DNA from: Brienomyrus brachyistius
Lineage: Eukaryota; Chordata; Actinopteri; Osteoglossiformes; Mormyridae
Length of the DNA: 64,000 nucleotides
Direction of reading: 5' to 3'
Assembly: GCF_023856365.1 (NCBI RefSeq)
Contig: NW_026042431.1
Span: 124,001-188,000 of the forward strand
In this document: positions 35,382-49,199 of the stretch, piece after piece
How the letters are laid out: each line of letters starts with the position of its first letter
Position numbering within the stretch: position 1 is the first letter of the stretch
Position numbers and translations under genes: made by a program
Notes under the pieces: generated by a model
Databases searched by the model: none
What the model saw: only the letters and a program-made list of their open reading frames with translations
What the model was told of the DNA's origin: nothing

Positions 35382-36539
35382 TATGGATTATTTTGCGTAT
35401 GGTTTGTGTCTGTGAGGTTATTTAAAATATTGTGAAGTTTGACACAAAATTTGATTAGTTTAAATAATGATTGGTTAAACTGATGTACATGTAGAGAATT
35501 GTAGTGGTCTTGCTATTGAATTAAAGGACTCTTCAGATCTCAAGTGCAGTGCAAAAAGTATAGAGGGGTAATTCATTAAATGCTGCACGCACAGGGACAT
35601 TTTTTTGGTGTTAAATCCAAATTGCATGACCATTCTACTGCAAATACAGGCCTTTAAGTTTAAAGGTGCCATGGAACTCTACTTTGAAAGCTTGTGAAAC
35701 AGCAAAAAAGTTGTTGTTTCTTTGTTTTCTGCACATGCGTCCACCAACCGGAAGGAGCCAGAGAGTGGCATTAAGAGTCTGCAGCTGTGTATTATTGCAA
35801 CAGTAGACTAAGCTAATTTCCTAGATCCTTAAATTTGCAAGCACTCATTTGAAGAGACAATGAACCTTTACCATATGTAAACTTAATCAACTTAAAACAC
35901 ATAAAAGACATTCTCCTTCACCTTCTCCCTTATACTACAAGCCTTCCATTTCAGTTTAGCTGATTTTTAACACAGCTGACTTCTCCACTTGTAATGAATC
36001 CTGCATATGTGACAAACCACGATACGCCACTGCCTGGTCATGCCTGTGAAGTTAACTAGAATGTCACTAGCAGGCTGGCAAATTAATCCACAAGTTGTAG
36101 AGTACAGCACTGCTGCTTGCTAATTGCTTTATTTTTCCCGCCTATAATGACATTCAGTGAGGAATATTTGATAGCGTACTTTCCTGCATACTTTGTCAAT
36201 TTGCACCAGGCACCAACGCAGCTTCTCCCCTTGGTTTACTAGTCATGGGAAAACAATGTTCGCGGTGAGCAAGCTGGGCCCAACAGGGTGTGTCACGTGA
36301 CTTACTTGCATCTTGCCACAGGCAGTGATGGGCTATATTAAAATGTCTGTAAGCCTAGTGATAAAGGTCCTTAAAATGACAGAAAGCAAACTAATAAATA
36401 AAACTACACATTTTTGTTAATACTTTCAAATGCGTCAGACACATACAGTAAGATCTCTCAAAGTATTTTCTGACATTTTTTTTTCCCGCCCACTAAAATA
36501 CAAATCAGAAAATGCTCAGAAGCAATTACACATGTATTC

Positions 36540-36844
36540 TAAATACGTTGAACTACATCCACACTAGGGAAACTTAAAATATTATCTTGACAGTTGGTTA
36601 AAACCAGGCACAACTTGAGGAATAATGGAACTCAAAATGGGCTGGGATATCCCTGATCTGTCTGCCAGTTCCTTTCGGTATGTTCCGCGACAAATTCATC
36701 GTTCAGTTCTACCAGAATCACTCTTGGCACTCTGAAAGAGCGGATAAGCCACAAATCATCACTGGGAAGATAATCATTGTCATCTCTAAATACTCCCTCC
36801 CTTAATATTTGGGCACAATGTCCTCTGCCATAATCAAGCTGCAT
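36540..36844 (-). pseudogene. PIF/Harbinger transposase relic (unit 4)
   Basis: Same deletion and frameshift; ILREG form. Confidence 0.8.
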
Positions 36845-36864
36845 GTTATGGATTTTTACACTGA

Positions 36865-37065
36865 TGGTTCACACTCTTCCCCAATCAGGAACCGTGGGTT
36901 GACAGATTGATCCGCGCTGCAGTGAACGCCCAGACCACCGCTTATAATGCTGGTCTCAACACTGGACTTTCTACTACGGCGCTGTGGAGAGCATCCCGAC
37001 TCAGAACATTACTTCCTGATTTGGGAATAGCTGTGTTCAGGATCGAAAAGCCTGCAATTATTTAA
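36865..37065 (+). pseudogene. LINE fragment (unit 4)
   Basis: Same frame as in unit 1. Confidence 0.45.
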
Positions 37066-37427
37066 ATCTGATTTTAGGAAAACTTGTCATGGTATAAAAA
37101 GCACACCACCAAATGCATGAAATCTGAGTAAAATGTTTACCTTTTTAACGCAACCATAATAGAGGGGTCTGCATTTGCATTTATCACAGTCCCTGTAACA
37201 ATCTAACATCATAGCACCACAACTATTGCGGATTCAGCCAACGGTGGCAACGTTACTAGCCAGCAGCGTTGTGCAGGTTACTGGAAATTACTAGTTATCA
37301 ATTACTGCATATAAAAGTACTTATAACGAGGGTGGGACTGGGCCATGAGTCTGCGAGGAGTTTCGACGTGTGGTGGGTGCGGCAAGGGGCAGCATCAGCG
37401 CATGCTCCCCCAGCTTGACCTAACCTG

Positions 37428-37459
<32 letters not shown>

Positions 37460-37795
37460 GCCTGATAAAGGAAGATAAGAGTGGGCTAAAGGTTGCATAT
37501 TGATCACTTTAACATCGCGCCAACATCGGGGGAATATGGAATCAAATGATCGGTGGCGATGTTTCTGCAACACAGAGATGTTTGCTGATGGGTTTTCAAG
37601 CATCGCGGAGATATAGTGCCAATGCATGTGTGCTCTCTGGCTAGTTATATTATTTCAGCGTTGCAGCCATGACAGTGCCAGACAATACAACCGTCTAATT
37701 GTATCTGTCAGCGTACCTACAATATCACACATTCATCACGCCACGGTGAGGTCGGATGGCGTTACATCATAAACAGGAAATTAGGGGAACATGCT
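37062..37795 (+). repeat. Internal direct repeat A (unit 4)
   Basis: Same as unit 1 repeat A, with its own (AT)n length. Confidence 0.85.
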
Positions 37796-38783
37796 AACAC
37801 TGATATCTCTTCAAGCCATCATTAGTGGCTCCCTCATCTGGCCTCAGAAGTGGTTGCATCCCAGAGCCACCTGCTGGTCTTGGTGGCACTTCAGTGTTTG
37901 CCTGTAGAGGAGATGCTCAGTGGCAGTGATGGTGGGAGTCCCAGATGAGACAAGATGAGCACAGAGCTGTCCAGCCCATTGTTGCCAAAGGTCACATTCT
38001 ACCAGAATGCCCTGACACTAACTTCCAAACATCCCACGGACCCCAGCTATCCCCTGTAGGGAAACTGAATAAGAAGCCTTTACCCTGGGCAGAAAATGCA
38101 TTGTTTGTACAGTACGTCTTAGTGACAGAGTACCAATTTCAGAGGGCATTTTGTTGAAAAACATGCAGTGAAATATCTAATAACGATATCGGAACATTCA
38201 AACACAGCATACAATACAGTTTGCAAATGTAAACAGTTTTATTTAAAAGGACAGTTTAATTTCAGAGCCAATGGCCGTGTGACCAAAAACATTTGAATCA
38301 TTATTATTCTCTTAGTAAAATGAAAAGCAGAAAACATTCCTGGAGCCTTCAATTTAGCGTGCACAGTGCCCTCTACAGGATTCTGTCGAAACAGCATCCC
38401 CGTCAGCCTCGTTCGCAGAACGTAGGAGTTCTTTTCCCAGCGTACCCTTTTCTTTATAAATCCCAAAATCTCCTTACAAATGTAAGTATGAATGTTTGTC
38501 ATCTTTTTCGGTCACACGAAGCCTTTATAAATGAGATTCCCCCATTAATGCGTTTACATGGCTATGCTCTGTAACTGCGCCATTAAAAACACATGAAAAC
38601 ATCTTAATTGCGTCAAGGCACGTAAACGTAGTCACATGACAAAAGATAACTTCGTGACTTAGCAAAGTGCAGGTTCTTCGTTTCCTCTGTGTGGACCATA
38701 GAGCTGTGTATCCGAGTCTGACGACCCGCCACGTTTTAAGATACAGAGAATACACGTCAATATGCTGCTATATTTTGGAATTT

Positions 38784-39351
38784 TTTTAATCTGATCTCAG
38801 GAAAACTTGTCAAGGTATAAAAAGCACACCGCCATGAAATCTGAGTACAAATGTTTGCTTTTTTTTTTTTTAACGCAACCATAATAGAGGGGTCTGCATT
38901 TATCACAGTCCCTGTAACAATCTAACATCATAGCACCATAACTACTGCGGATTCAGCCAACGGCGGCAACGTCACTAGTCAGCAGTGTTGTGCAGGTTAC
39001 TGGAAATTACTACTCATCAATTACCGCATATAAATGTACTTTTAATACGGGTGGGATTGGACCATGTGTCTGCCAGGAGTTTCGACGTGTGGTGGGTGCA
39101 AATGGTCGGTGGCGATGTTTCTGCAACACAGAGATGTTTGCTGATGGGTTTTCAAGCATCGCGGAGACATAGTGCCAATGCATGTGTGCTCTCTGGCTAG
39201 TTATATTATTTCAGTGTTGCAGCTATGACAGTGCCAGACAATACAACCGTCTAATTGTATCTATCAGCGTACCTACAATACCACCCATTCATTGCGCCAT
39301 GGTGAGGTCGGGTGGCGTTACATCATAAACGGGAAATTAAGGGAACATGCT
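38784..39351 (+). repeat. Internal direct repeat B (unit 4)
   Basis: Same as unit 1 repeat B. Confidence 0.85.
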
Positions 39352-39500
39352 GCCTTTATCCATTAATATTTTCACGCAAGACAAAGGTAAAGAGTGCATT
39401 TAAATTTCAGCACCTTCCGTGTTTTTTAATGGCAATTAGTTACATTACTCCTTACAGACAAGAGTAGTGGGATTATAGTAACGCCTTACTACCAACACTG
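38983..39500. mobile_element. hAT-like element (unit 4)
   Basis: CAGTGTTG...CAACACTG, as in unit 1. Confidence 0.55.
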
Positions 39501-40323
39501 CTAGGCTTGCTAATGCTAACGTTAGCAGTACAGCCTTATGCTACTTCCTCTCGCAAGATAAGATAGCGTTACTGTCACTGTGCAAATACAATGAGATGTC
39601 TTTGGAGCAAGGCTGTCGACGCCATGTTAAGGATAAAAGTACAAGTAAAATACAATATAAAATCAAAGAAACATACACCAACAGTAAAGAAGAACAAGGA
39701 TGCGTAAAATACTGGTACCGGAAGCAAATAAACCAATAAAACACAGTCAGAGGAACACTGGAGAGTTCGGAGCAGCTGCGAATGTGCCGCCATCATTGTT
39801 CAGAATTCTTCACTTTGCGTTGCTACAGTGGAAGAGTGAAATGGCTGAAGATGGATTACAGAATTTTCCAAGTGTGCTAAACATTCAGTTGTAAATAAAA
39901 ACCAGTGTGAGATAAGAACGTCTCCTCGCCATTTCCTTCTATTCTGATTGAATGGGTCGCTTAACGATCGCTGTGAATTCTGGGAGTCTGTGGAACGTCA
40001 CGTCTGCAGCTCTCGCGTTACTTGCTGCCAGGAAGGAATTCTATTTAAATACTTCAATACATTTTATTTATAACATTTTCTGTTTTTAGGCGTGTCTTCT
40101 AAATTTACGGTGCTTCTATTATCTTTCCGCGCTTTTGTCAATATATATCGTGTGTATGGTCATTTGATTAAAGTGCTTGAAGACTTTGCCGCGCGCTGAC
40201 ACTAATCGACCACCATATCTTAGCAACCGCATCATAACAATTCTAATTCCGTTTCGAGTTTTGATTCAAACATTCAAAGCAGCTCAGATTTGCACTTTCC
40301 CAGCAAAAGACAAGACGCGAAAG

Positions 40324-40426
40324 ATGTCTGCCTTCATCTACCTGCGGAGAATCGACTGGCTCCTGCCAAATGACGCCGTCAGTGTCCGGATTGCTCCGGA
40401 AGACATCCCCGGTTCAGTCAGCCATG
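40324..40426 (+). CDS. Possible first coding exon (unit 4)
   Basis: Same ATG and donor; translation unchanged. Confidence 0.4.
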
Positions 40427-41268
40427 GTAAGAACGGCAAAATGATGCCTAGAATATCTCAGCACTCGAAGAATGAAAGTCAGAACAGGCTTGGCTGGTCT
40501 TGTTGAATCTTGCAGTCTGTGATAACTATCTTATTTTGGAACTACGTGTCTTAGGATACTAAATAATAAAATGGTTCACCTTTAGCCCAACGGTGATTTG
40601 TTACCATGAAGCAGTAAAAATACGGGGCTCTTTTCAGCATGTCTGCTGTACTGCACAATGAAATCCGTAAAATCTGTGGCTGTGATGTGTTTGAACATAA
40701 CAGGAAAGCGACGTCAAATGGTAAGGTAACAGGTGAACATGTCCCACATTGGCAAAAGCCAGCCAACGGGAGTAACCCCCCTCCTTCTGGGGGTGTGCCT
40801 AAATTCTCGTCTGAACGCGCTCATTTATTCACTTGCAGGGTGTTGCCATGAGATGGCGCTTTCTTTACAAAAACACATTTTAGTTGTGGTCACAAGTTCA
40901 TACACAAGTACAACAAGTATCAACGAGAATCTTTTGGTAGCCATTAGCAAGCTTCTGGCATAATTGATACTTTAAAGTAAACTGAAGCTACAGCCAAAGT
41001 TTTTACAACACCGGAGACAAACAGGGCTAGGTACTTGGATAGCGAGCATGCCGGTACATACTAATCCAGCGCTATGATGTCATACAGTAACGAGACAGGA
41101 ACTGTTTTGAAGCTTGGCATCCTGATCAGGAGTGACAATTTGTTGTTCTAATATTCATTTATTGTTTTGCATTGTTCCTGGAATAATGTGATTGCACATT
41201 TTATTCATCGACGTTTAATCCGTTGCATGTTATAAACTGTAAAAAGGCTAGTATTGTGTCTTTTCTTA

Positions 41269-41740
41269 CAGTTGTTTTCAATTGCTAAGACAGGGTAGTA
41301 TCTAGGGTAGCATCTCCACATGCCTGATCCATCCTTGGCATTGCTCTGGAGGAATATCCTGGCATCCAACATTCATTGTTTGATCTTGTGTCAACTGACA
41401 TAATTTCTTTGTATTATGTGTTTTTTACAATCTGTTTTAGAAAGGGTCTTGATAGTGATTTAGCAAAATGACATGTTTCAGTTTTGACTGTCTTATTAGC
41501 AGTTTTTGGGTCAGTATGTAGGTATGTGCAAATTGGCCTCTGAAAATGTAATATTGTGAGTGAGACAGGAATCCATGGCTTTTGAAGCATTTAGTCATTG
41601 ATTGCATTTTGTATGAAAGCAAAGTGAAATGCTAAACAGTTTAGCCCACATAAGTAAATGTTGTGGTGACTGCATGAAGAGTTTTGAGAAAGCAACTTCA
41701 GTATTGCAGTATTTGTCTTAGCAAATGAAAAAAAAACCTG
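41269..41740. mobile_element. Small TIR element across the unit 4/5 junction
   Basis: Complete copy with the same ends and TA flanks. Confidence 0.5.
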
Positions 41741-42177
41741 TAAAATTCACACTGCCTTTCCAAACTGATTGGTGTGAAGAGCAGTGACAGACAGTCCAGA
41801 CTGATGGGCCATTGACAGTATGCAAAGGTCTGGTGACTCCAAAGTCACTTCAAAGTTGTAACACTTTAGTAATCAAACCTCATACAATTTTCTGAATGTC
41901 TCATTCACCTTTGTGTAGCCATCCCCTATGTCTGTAAGCTTCAGAGCTCAAGCTTAGGCTAGAAATATTTATAATGTGATTTTTTACAATTTGTCAGCAC
42001 CACTGAAAATAGGTTTTTGAAGAGTGTATGTTTAAAGTAGATTTTAACAAAAAAATAAAAAATAAATAGAATAATCACATTCTAAATGTTGACAGATTAT
42101 TGGTGCTGAGTTTGTGCTGAATAAAAGCATTCGTAGCACTTTGGGATAAATGTTTTTTAGACAGGTGAAATATTTAA

Positions 42178-43144
42178 CAGTTTTTCTGAATTGCTGAAAT
42201 ATTAGAAATCGTTTTGGGAACAAAACTGCCGATTGCCAAAAGTCATTTATTGAATCAGTTACTTCTTTGGCAAAACTTTAAACCATGGTCACCTAGTTAG
42301 ACACAATTTGCAGATCTCAGTCATCCTTTTTGCAAAACTCAAAACACATTCCCATTCATCAAAACACATTTTGCGCTATGGTGAACTTTGATGCAAAATA
42401 GAAAACACAGGCCACAGAAGTGAAGCGCAGCCAGCACACAGTAGTCATTTGAACACAATGACTCAAAACTATTCACACACATTTCTAAACATTTGAGGAA
42501 GCCAAAGAGTGACTAGAACATAGAATACGTGCCATAGAAGGATAGGAGTTGCATTTTGAAGTCAAGGTACAAATGGGTCACACAGAGGATTCTTTCTGCA
42601 TCACTCAACAAGGGATAGCATCGCTAGACCCAGCCCTGAGACATGGCGATGAGGCAGGATGAATATTCTTCTGTGACTCTGGCTTGGCAGTTGCACAACA
42701 TTTTACTGTAATATGCCTCTCGTTTGTTTACTTTTTGGCGTTGTTCTTTACAGTCACTTTTCTGGAGTACTGAGTATGGCAAACGTTACATATTAATTAT
42801 CAGTCATATGGTAGACGACCATAATTTTTTTTAACTATTATTATAGTCTTACGGTTTCTCATTTACATGTCAACAACAGTTTTGATTGGTACTGTTTTCA
42901 TTTTTTGCTGTAGAGTGCTATGACTGTTCAGTAGTGTACCTTTACCCAACTGACGAGATGCATGGTCTGAAAACAGTGTTTGCTTTTGAGCAAAGATAAT
43001 ATAGTTTTGAGAAGATTGTTTGATTTTGCAAGACAAGCGTAAGGTCTTGTGAGTTTAGCTTGAATTTTAGAGTTTGTGCTTAGTGGTTTGATTACAGGAG
43101 ATGAGAGATTTTAGGACATGTGTTTTAGCAATTCAGAAAAACAG
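42178..43144. mobile_element. Second TIR element (unit 5)
   Basis: Same ends; GAAGTGAAGC form inside, as in units 6 and 7, plus a private AAGGTCTTG near 43041. Confidence 0.5.
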
Positions 43145-43327
43145 TAAAATGTCAAGGCCTGTCAGACTACTTTGAAAGTGGGTGAGAGGCCTCAGACTCC
43201 ATAGGGTTACAGTAAATACTTGTTATGCTATGTTTCTTTTATGTTCCTCTTTTTGTGTCTGGTACTATGACAAAAAATCCCAGTCTATCTATCTAGTGCT
43301 ACTTCATTATCCCATTGTCTTTCTGCA

Positions 43328-43518
43328 ATGTTCTCATGTACAGTACTGTCAGCAAAACAGCATGATACTACCACCACCATGCTTGACCGTTGGTTCAGTG
43401 TTCTTAGGTTAAGAAAACAACCTCACCTTGATCCCCTGCAAACATATCTCTTTTCATTGTGGCCAAGCAGAGAAGTTTATGACAGATTCACACGTCATCG
43501 TGACTGCCCCCAGCCCTC
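43328..43518 (-). pseudogene. Tc1-like transposase relic (unit 5)
   Basis: Same broken fragment. Confidence 0.7.
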
Positions 43519-44459
43519 CTGTGAATGTGCAGCCATCAGCAGCCTTTCAGACTGTTAGCCAGAAGGAAAGACAGAACAGACTAAGGAATGCGTCCGTTTT
43601 ATTCAAGCACAGTACAGAACCATAAGCATTTTTATTTTTCATTTTCCACTCTGTCCACCTTTATTCTCCACAAGCAACCGTATTACTTTGTTTAGGCCTG
43701 TAATTATTGTATTGCACACATCTTGGGTCCGCCTTATCTCCAAAAGGTGAAGTAAAATACAAAATTCTAATTTCATCAATAAACTGACTAAAACACATTT
43801 TGCTAGTTTTAGGCCATCTTTGCCTCACAACAGAAACAATTTCTTACATTTCTCAGGCCATCTATTGCAGTGTAGTCAGTTTATTAATGAAATTGGAATT
43901 TTGTCTAAATATAAGAAAATTATACTTCCTTAGATTTTCATTTTCTGCAGTGGAGTTACAATACCTGATTTCAGGTAAGTCATTTCTGCTTCCATAATCA
44001 CTGCTCTCCCTGGTGGATGGATAAATCATTGCAAGTACTTTACACACATCATCGTGGGGGATCTCATTATAGCCAAGGTGCCACCCAAGGCCCAGCAGGG
44101 ACCTGTCATGGACCAGCCAAGGACCAGCCAAGGCCCCATCATGGAAACAGGGGAAAATTCAAGCGGCTACATCTGTAAATTTGGTGCACATGAACCTTTC
44201 CAGTGTTGTTTTTCGCTGTTGTTCTGCATATCAGGGAATCTGTGCACTACATGGTGTGTTTTTATAGGTCAAGTTCCCCTGCTGAAATGCAGGCAGCCCA
44301 ATTCAAGACCAGCGCATAAGTCTCCCAAGCATGTGTTTCCTATATCCGATAAGATGGCAGAATTTCTCTCAATGTGCAATACTGACTGCCAAGTGCGATA
44401 TCTGTGATGTATGTGATGTACTTTTCTTGTAGAGTGACATAAGGATTCACTTTAATTAA

Positions 44460-45422
44460 ATGTGTGTCCCCTATCTTTATAATCCAAAAGGACGAACCAG
44501 TACCAGCAGTGGAGGCCGTCAGAAGAAATGCCGCACTGGGCCACCGGCACCCAGCTCCCAAACCATATCTGGATCTGCTCCCATCCCGTTGGCGACCAGC
44601 AGGGCTCAGCAGGGCAGAAGACGCCGTAGAAATACGGCGGGAGGCCGGTCAGGCCGTAGAAAGAAGTGTAAAAAACAGAAGGGGCCATTTACAAAAAATT
44701 TGCAGAACCTGCTAACCTTCAGTAACCCCTTTGATTCAATCCAGGTGGGTGACAAGATCCCGTGTGTGGATCTCACCCAGAGTGACGACGAGGTTGCTAC
44801 CATCCTGTGTCGCACTCCATCAATGTCAGAGCCTGAGCCCTGCTCACCAGCCTTCTCCTCCACTTCCTTCTTATTTCCATCACCAGTCCCATCCTCTTTT
44901 GCCTCCTCTCCATCCCCATCTTTTTTTACAGACTCTCCTCCTCCGTCACCATGTGTAGTCTCACCTGTAAGCCCATCTCCACACCCATCTTCACCTCCAG
45001 CCACAGTTCATCCCACCCCTCTGTATCAGGTTCCAGCGCAAGCTGCAGCCCCCTCATCTGAGCTGGTTACGGGTCCGACACCCCTACTTATTTCCCCTTC
45101 TGTTGTTTTTGAGAAAATGGAAAGATTCAATAAGATGCATAACTTTTATCTATGCAACTATTCTAAAATGACCTATGATGCCAAGTGCCTTGCTCATTAC
45201 TGGTGTAATCAGTTTTGGAATGATTTTCAACATGCAGTTTACATCTGCAAGCAGGGGAAGAATCAAAATTCAGAGAATCACTACTCATATGGTGATAATG
45301 AGGGTGCCCAAGCTGAGCTGATATTTGATGATGAGGCGCTGGATCAGCTAAGTGCCATCCCCGGGGTCCTGGAGATGGCTGTGGAGATGGGCTATCAGTG
45401 TGATGTAAATAGTTTTTCATAG
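44460..45422 (+). CDS. Same 320-residue protein (unit 5 copy)
   Basis: Identical in translation to the unit 1 copy, although this unit has lost 1.56 kb further downstream. Confidence 0.7.
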   Translation: MCVPYLYNPKGRTSTSSGGRQKKCRTGPPAPSSQTISGSAPIPLATSRAQQGRRRRRNTAGGRSGRRKKCKKQKGPFTKNLQNLLTFSNPFDSIQVGDKIPCVDLTQSDDEVATILCRTPSMSEPEPCSPAFSSTSFLFPSPVPSSFASSPSPSFFTDSPPPSPCVVSPVSPSPHPSSPPATVHPTPLYQVPAQAAAPSSELVTGPTPLLISPSVVFEKMERFNKMHNFYLCNYSKMTYDAKCLAHYWCNQFWNDFQHAVYICKQGKNQNSENHYSYGDNEGAQAELIFDDEALDQLSAIPGVLEMAVEMGYQCDVNSFS

Positions 45423-45714
45423 AACCTGTAAATAATTAGGTGAGACATCTCACAAGTACTTAGGATAATATAAGATTAAGGTAGTTTAACCTTATCTTAA
45501 CTAATCCTAAGATTGTATGATATAAGATTACATAGGATAAGACTAAGAATAGGTTAAGATAAGGTTGTATATAATGTAAGATAACATAGAATAAGATAAG
45601 ACTAAGATAGGATAAGTTAAGATTAAAGTAAGATAGTATGACATAAGATTACATAGGATAAGATAAGAATAGGTTAAGATAAGACTTCTTATTCTTGTTT
45701 TTCTATTAAATAAA
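45423..45714 (+). promoter_or_regulatory. 3' UTR: GATA minisatellite and poly(A) signal (unit 5)
   Basis: AATAAA at 45709-45714. Confidence 0.6.
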
Positions 45715-46872
45715 TATGGATTATTTTGCGTATGGTTTGTGTCTGTGAGGTTATTTAAAATATTGTGAAGTTTGACACAAAATTTGATTAGTTTAAATAA
45801 TGATTGGTTAAACTGATGTACATGTAGAGAATTGTAGTGGTCTTGCTATTGAATTAAAGGACTCTTCAGATCTCAAGTGCAGTGCAAAAAGTATAGAGGG
45901 GTAATTCATTAAATGCTGCACGCACAGGGACATTTTTTTGGTGTTAAATCCAAATTGCATGACCATTCTACTGCAAATACAGGCCTTTAAGTTTAAAGGT
46001 GCCATGGAACTCTACTTTGAAAGCTTGTGAAACAGCAAAAAAGTTGTTGTTTCTTTGTTTTCTGCACATGCGTCCACCAACCGGAAGGAGCCAGAGAGTG
46101 GCATTAAGAGTCTGCAGCTGTGTATTATTGCAACAGTAGACTAAGCTAATTTCCTAGATCCTTAAATTTGCAAGCACTCATTTGAAGAGACAATGAACCT
46201 TTACCATATGTAAACTTAATCAACTTAAAACACATAAAAGACATTCTCCTTCACCTTCTCCCTTATACTACAAGCCTTCCATTTCAGTTTAGCTGATTTT
46301 TAACACAGCTGACTTCTCCACTTGTAATGAATCCTGCATATGTGACAAACCACGATACGCCACTGCCTGGTCATGCCTGTGAAGTTAACTAGAATGTCAC
46401 TAGCAGGCTGGCAAATTAATCCACAAGTTGTAGAGTACAGCACTGCTGCTTGCTAATTGCTTTATTTTTCCCGCCTATAATGACATTCAGTGAGGAATAT
46501 TTGATAGCGTACTTTCCTGCATACTTTGTCAATTTGCACCAGGCACCAACGCAGCTTCTCCCCTTGGTTTACTAGTCATGGGAAAACAATGTTCGCGGTG
46601 AGCAAGCTGGGCCCAACAGGGTGTGTCACGTGACTTACTTGCATCTTGCCACAGGCAGTGATGGGCTATATTAAAATGTCTGTAAGCCTAGTGATAAAGG
46701 TCCTTAAAATGACAGAAAGCAAACTAATAAATAAAACTACACATTTTTGTTAATACTTTCAAATGCGTCAGACACATACAGTAAGATCTCTCAAAGTATT
46801 TTCTGACATTTTTTTTTCCCGCCCACTAAAATACAAATCAGAAAATGCTCAGAAGCAATTACACATGTATTC

Positions 46873-47177
46873 TAAATACGTTGAACTACATCCACACTAG
46901 GGAAACTTAAAATATTATCTTGACAGTTGGTTAAAACCAGGCACAACTTGAGGAATAATGGAACTCAAAATGGGCTGGGATATCCCTGATCTGTCTGCCA
47001 GTTCCTTTCGGTATGTTCCGCGACAAATTCATCGTTCAGTTCTACCAGAATCACTCTTGGCACTCTGAAAGAGCGGATAAGCCACAAATCATCACTGGGA
47101 AGATAATCATTGTCATCTCTAAATACTCCCTCCCTTAATATTTGGGCACAATGTCCTCTGCCATAATCAAGCTGCAT
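46873..47177 (-). pseudogene. PIF/Harbinger transposase relic (unit 5)
   Basis: Same deletion and frameshift; ILREG form. Confidence 0.8.
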
Positions 47178-47197
47178 GTTATGGATTTTTACACTGA

Positions 47198-47398
47198 TGG
47201 TTCACACTCTTCCCCAATCAGGAACCGTGGGTTGACAGATTGATCCGCGCTGCAGTGAACGCCCAGACCACCGCTTATAATGCTGGTCTCAACACTGGAC
47301 TTTCTACTACGGCGCTGTGGAGAGCATCCCGACTCAGAACATTACTTCCTGATTTGGGAATAGCTGTGTTCAGGATCGAAAAGCCTGCAATTATTTAA
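47198..47398 (+). pseudogene. LINE fragment (unit 5)
   Basis: Same frame; it lies just left of the hybrid repeat of this unit. Confidence 0.45.
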
Positions 47399-48124
47399 AT
47401 CTGATTTTAGGAAAACTTGTCATGGTATAAAAAGCACACCACCAAATGCATGAAATCTGAGTAAAATGTTTACCTTTTTAACGCAACCATAATAGAGGGG
47501 TCTGCATTTGCATTTATCACAGTCCCTGTAACAATCTAACATCATAGCACCACAACTATTGCGGATTCAGCCAACGGTGGCAACGTTACTAGCCAGCAGC
47601 GTTGTGCAGGTTACTGGAAATTACTAGTTATCAATTACTGCATATAAAAGTACTTATAAAGAGGGTGGGACTGGGCCATGAGTCTGCGAGGAGTTTCGAC
47701 GTGTGGTGGGTGCGGCAAGGGGCAGCATCAGCGCATGCTCCCCCAGCTTGACCTAACCTGTATATATATATATATATGTATATATATAGCCTGATAAAGG
47801 AAGATAAGAGTGGGCTAAAGGTTGCATATTGATCACTTTAACATCGCGCCAACATCGGGGGAATATGGAATCAAATGATCGGTGGCGATGTTTCTGCAAC
47901 ACAGAGATGTTTGCTGATGGGTTTTCAAGCATCGCGGAGATATAGTGCCAATGCATGTGTGCTCTCTGGCTAGTTATATTATTTCAGCGTTGCAGCCATG
48001 ACAGTGCCAGACAATACAACCGTCTAATTGTATCTGTCAGCGTACCTACAATATCACACATTCATCACGCCACGGTGAGGTCGGATGGCGTTACATCATA
48101 AACGGGAAATTAAGGGAACATGCT
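47395..48124 (+). repeat. Hybrid A/B repeat, deletion product (unit 5)
   Basis: The left part has A-specific bases, including the 161-base insert, up to 48085; from 48104 on the bases are those of B. The change lies within 18 shared bases at 48086-48103 (TGGCGTTACATCATAAAC). The DNA between A and B and most of B are gone. It is what one crossover or slippage between the two repeats would leave. Confidence 0.92.
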
Positions 48125-48273
48125 GCCTTTATCCATTAATATTTTCACGCAAGACAAAGGTAAAGAGTGCATTTAAATTTCAGCACCTTCCGTGTTTTTT
48201 AATGGCAATTAGTTACATTACTCCTTACAGACAAGAGTAGTGGGATTATAGTAACGCCTTACTACCAACACTG
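47597..48273. mobile_element. Chimeric hAT-like element (unit 5)
   Basis: The left end is that of repeat A (CAGCGTTG), carrying the 161-base insert; the right end (CAACACTG) is that of the element in repeat B. It arose by the deletion and not by transposition. Confidence 0.6.
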
Positions 48274-49096
48274 CTAGGCTTGCTAATGCTAACGTTAGCA
48301 GTACAGCCTTATGCTACTTCCTCTCGCAAGATAAGATAGCGTTACTGTCACTGTGCAAATACAATGAGATGTCTTTGGAGCAAGGCTGTCGACGCCATGT
48401 TAAGGATAAAAGTACAAGTAAAATACAATATAAAATCAAAGAAACATACACCAACAGTAAAGAAGAACAAGGATGCGTAAAATACTGGTACCGGAAGCAA
48501 ATAAACCAATAAAACACAGTCAGAGGAACACTGGAGAGTTCGGAGCAGCTGCGAATGTGCCGCCATCATTGTTCAGAATTCTTCACTTTGCGTTGCTACA
48601 GTGGAAGAGTGAAATGGCTGAAGATGGATTACAGAATGTTCCAAGTGTGCTAAACATTCAGTTGTAAATAAAAACCAGTGTGAGATAAGAACGTCTCCTC
48701 GCCATTTCCTTCTATTCTGATTGAATGGGTCGCTTAACGATCGCTGTGAATTCTGGGAGTCTGTGGAACGTCACGTCTGCAGCTCTCGCGTTACTTGCTG
48801 CCAGGAAGGAATTCTATTTAAATACTTCAATACATTTTATTTATAACATTTTCTGTTTTTAGGCGTGTCTTCTAAATTTACGGTGCTTCTATTATCTTTC
48901 CGCGCTTTTGTCAATATATATCGAGTGTCTGGTCATTTGATTAAAGTGCTTGAAGACTTTGCCACGCGCTGACACTAATCGACCACCATATCTTAGCAAC
49001 CGCATCATAACAATTCTAATTCCGTTTCGAGTTTTGATTCAAACATTCAAAGCAGCTCAGATTTGCACTTTCCCAGCAAAAGACAAGACGCGAAAG

Positions 49097-49199
49097 ATGT
49101 CTGCCTTCATCTACCTGCGGAGAATCGACTGGCTCCTGCCAAATGACGCCGTCAGTGTCCGGATTGCTCCGGAAGACATCCCCGGTTCAGTCAGCCATG
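49097..49199 (+). CDS. Possible first coding exon (unit 5)
   Basis: Same ATG and donor; retained despite the deletion to its left. Confidence 0.4.

Larger units (their letters stand above)
30954..41287 (+). repeat. Tandem macrosatellite unit 4 (10,334 bases)
   Basis: Fourth full copy, with the standard layout. Private changes include T to C at 35066 (Cys to Arg near the end of the main ORF) and a C to A change near 40157. Confidence 0.97.
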
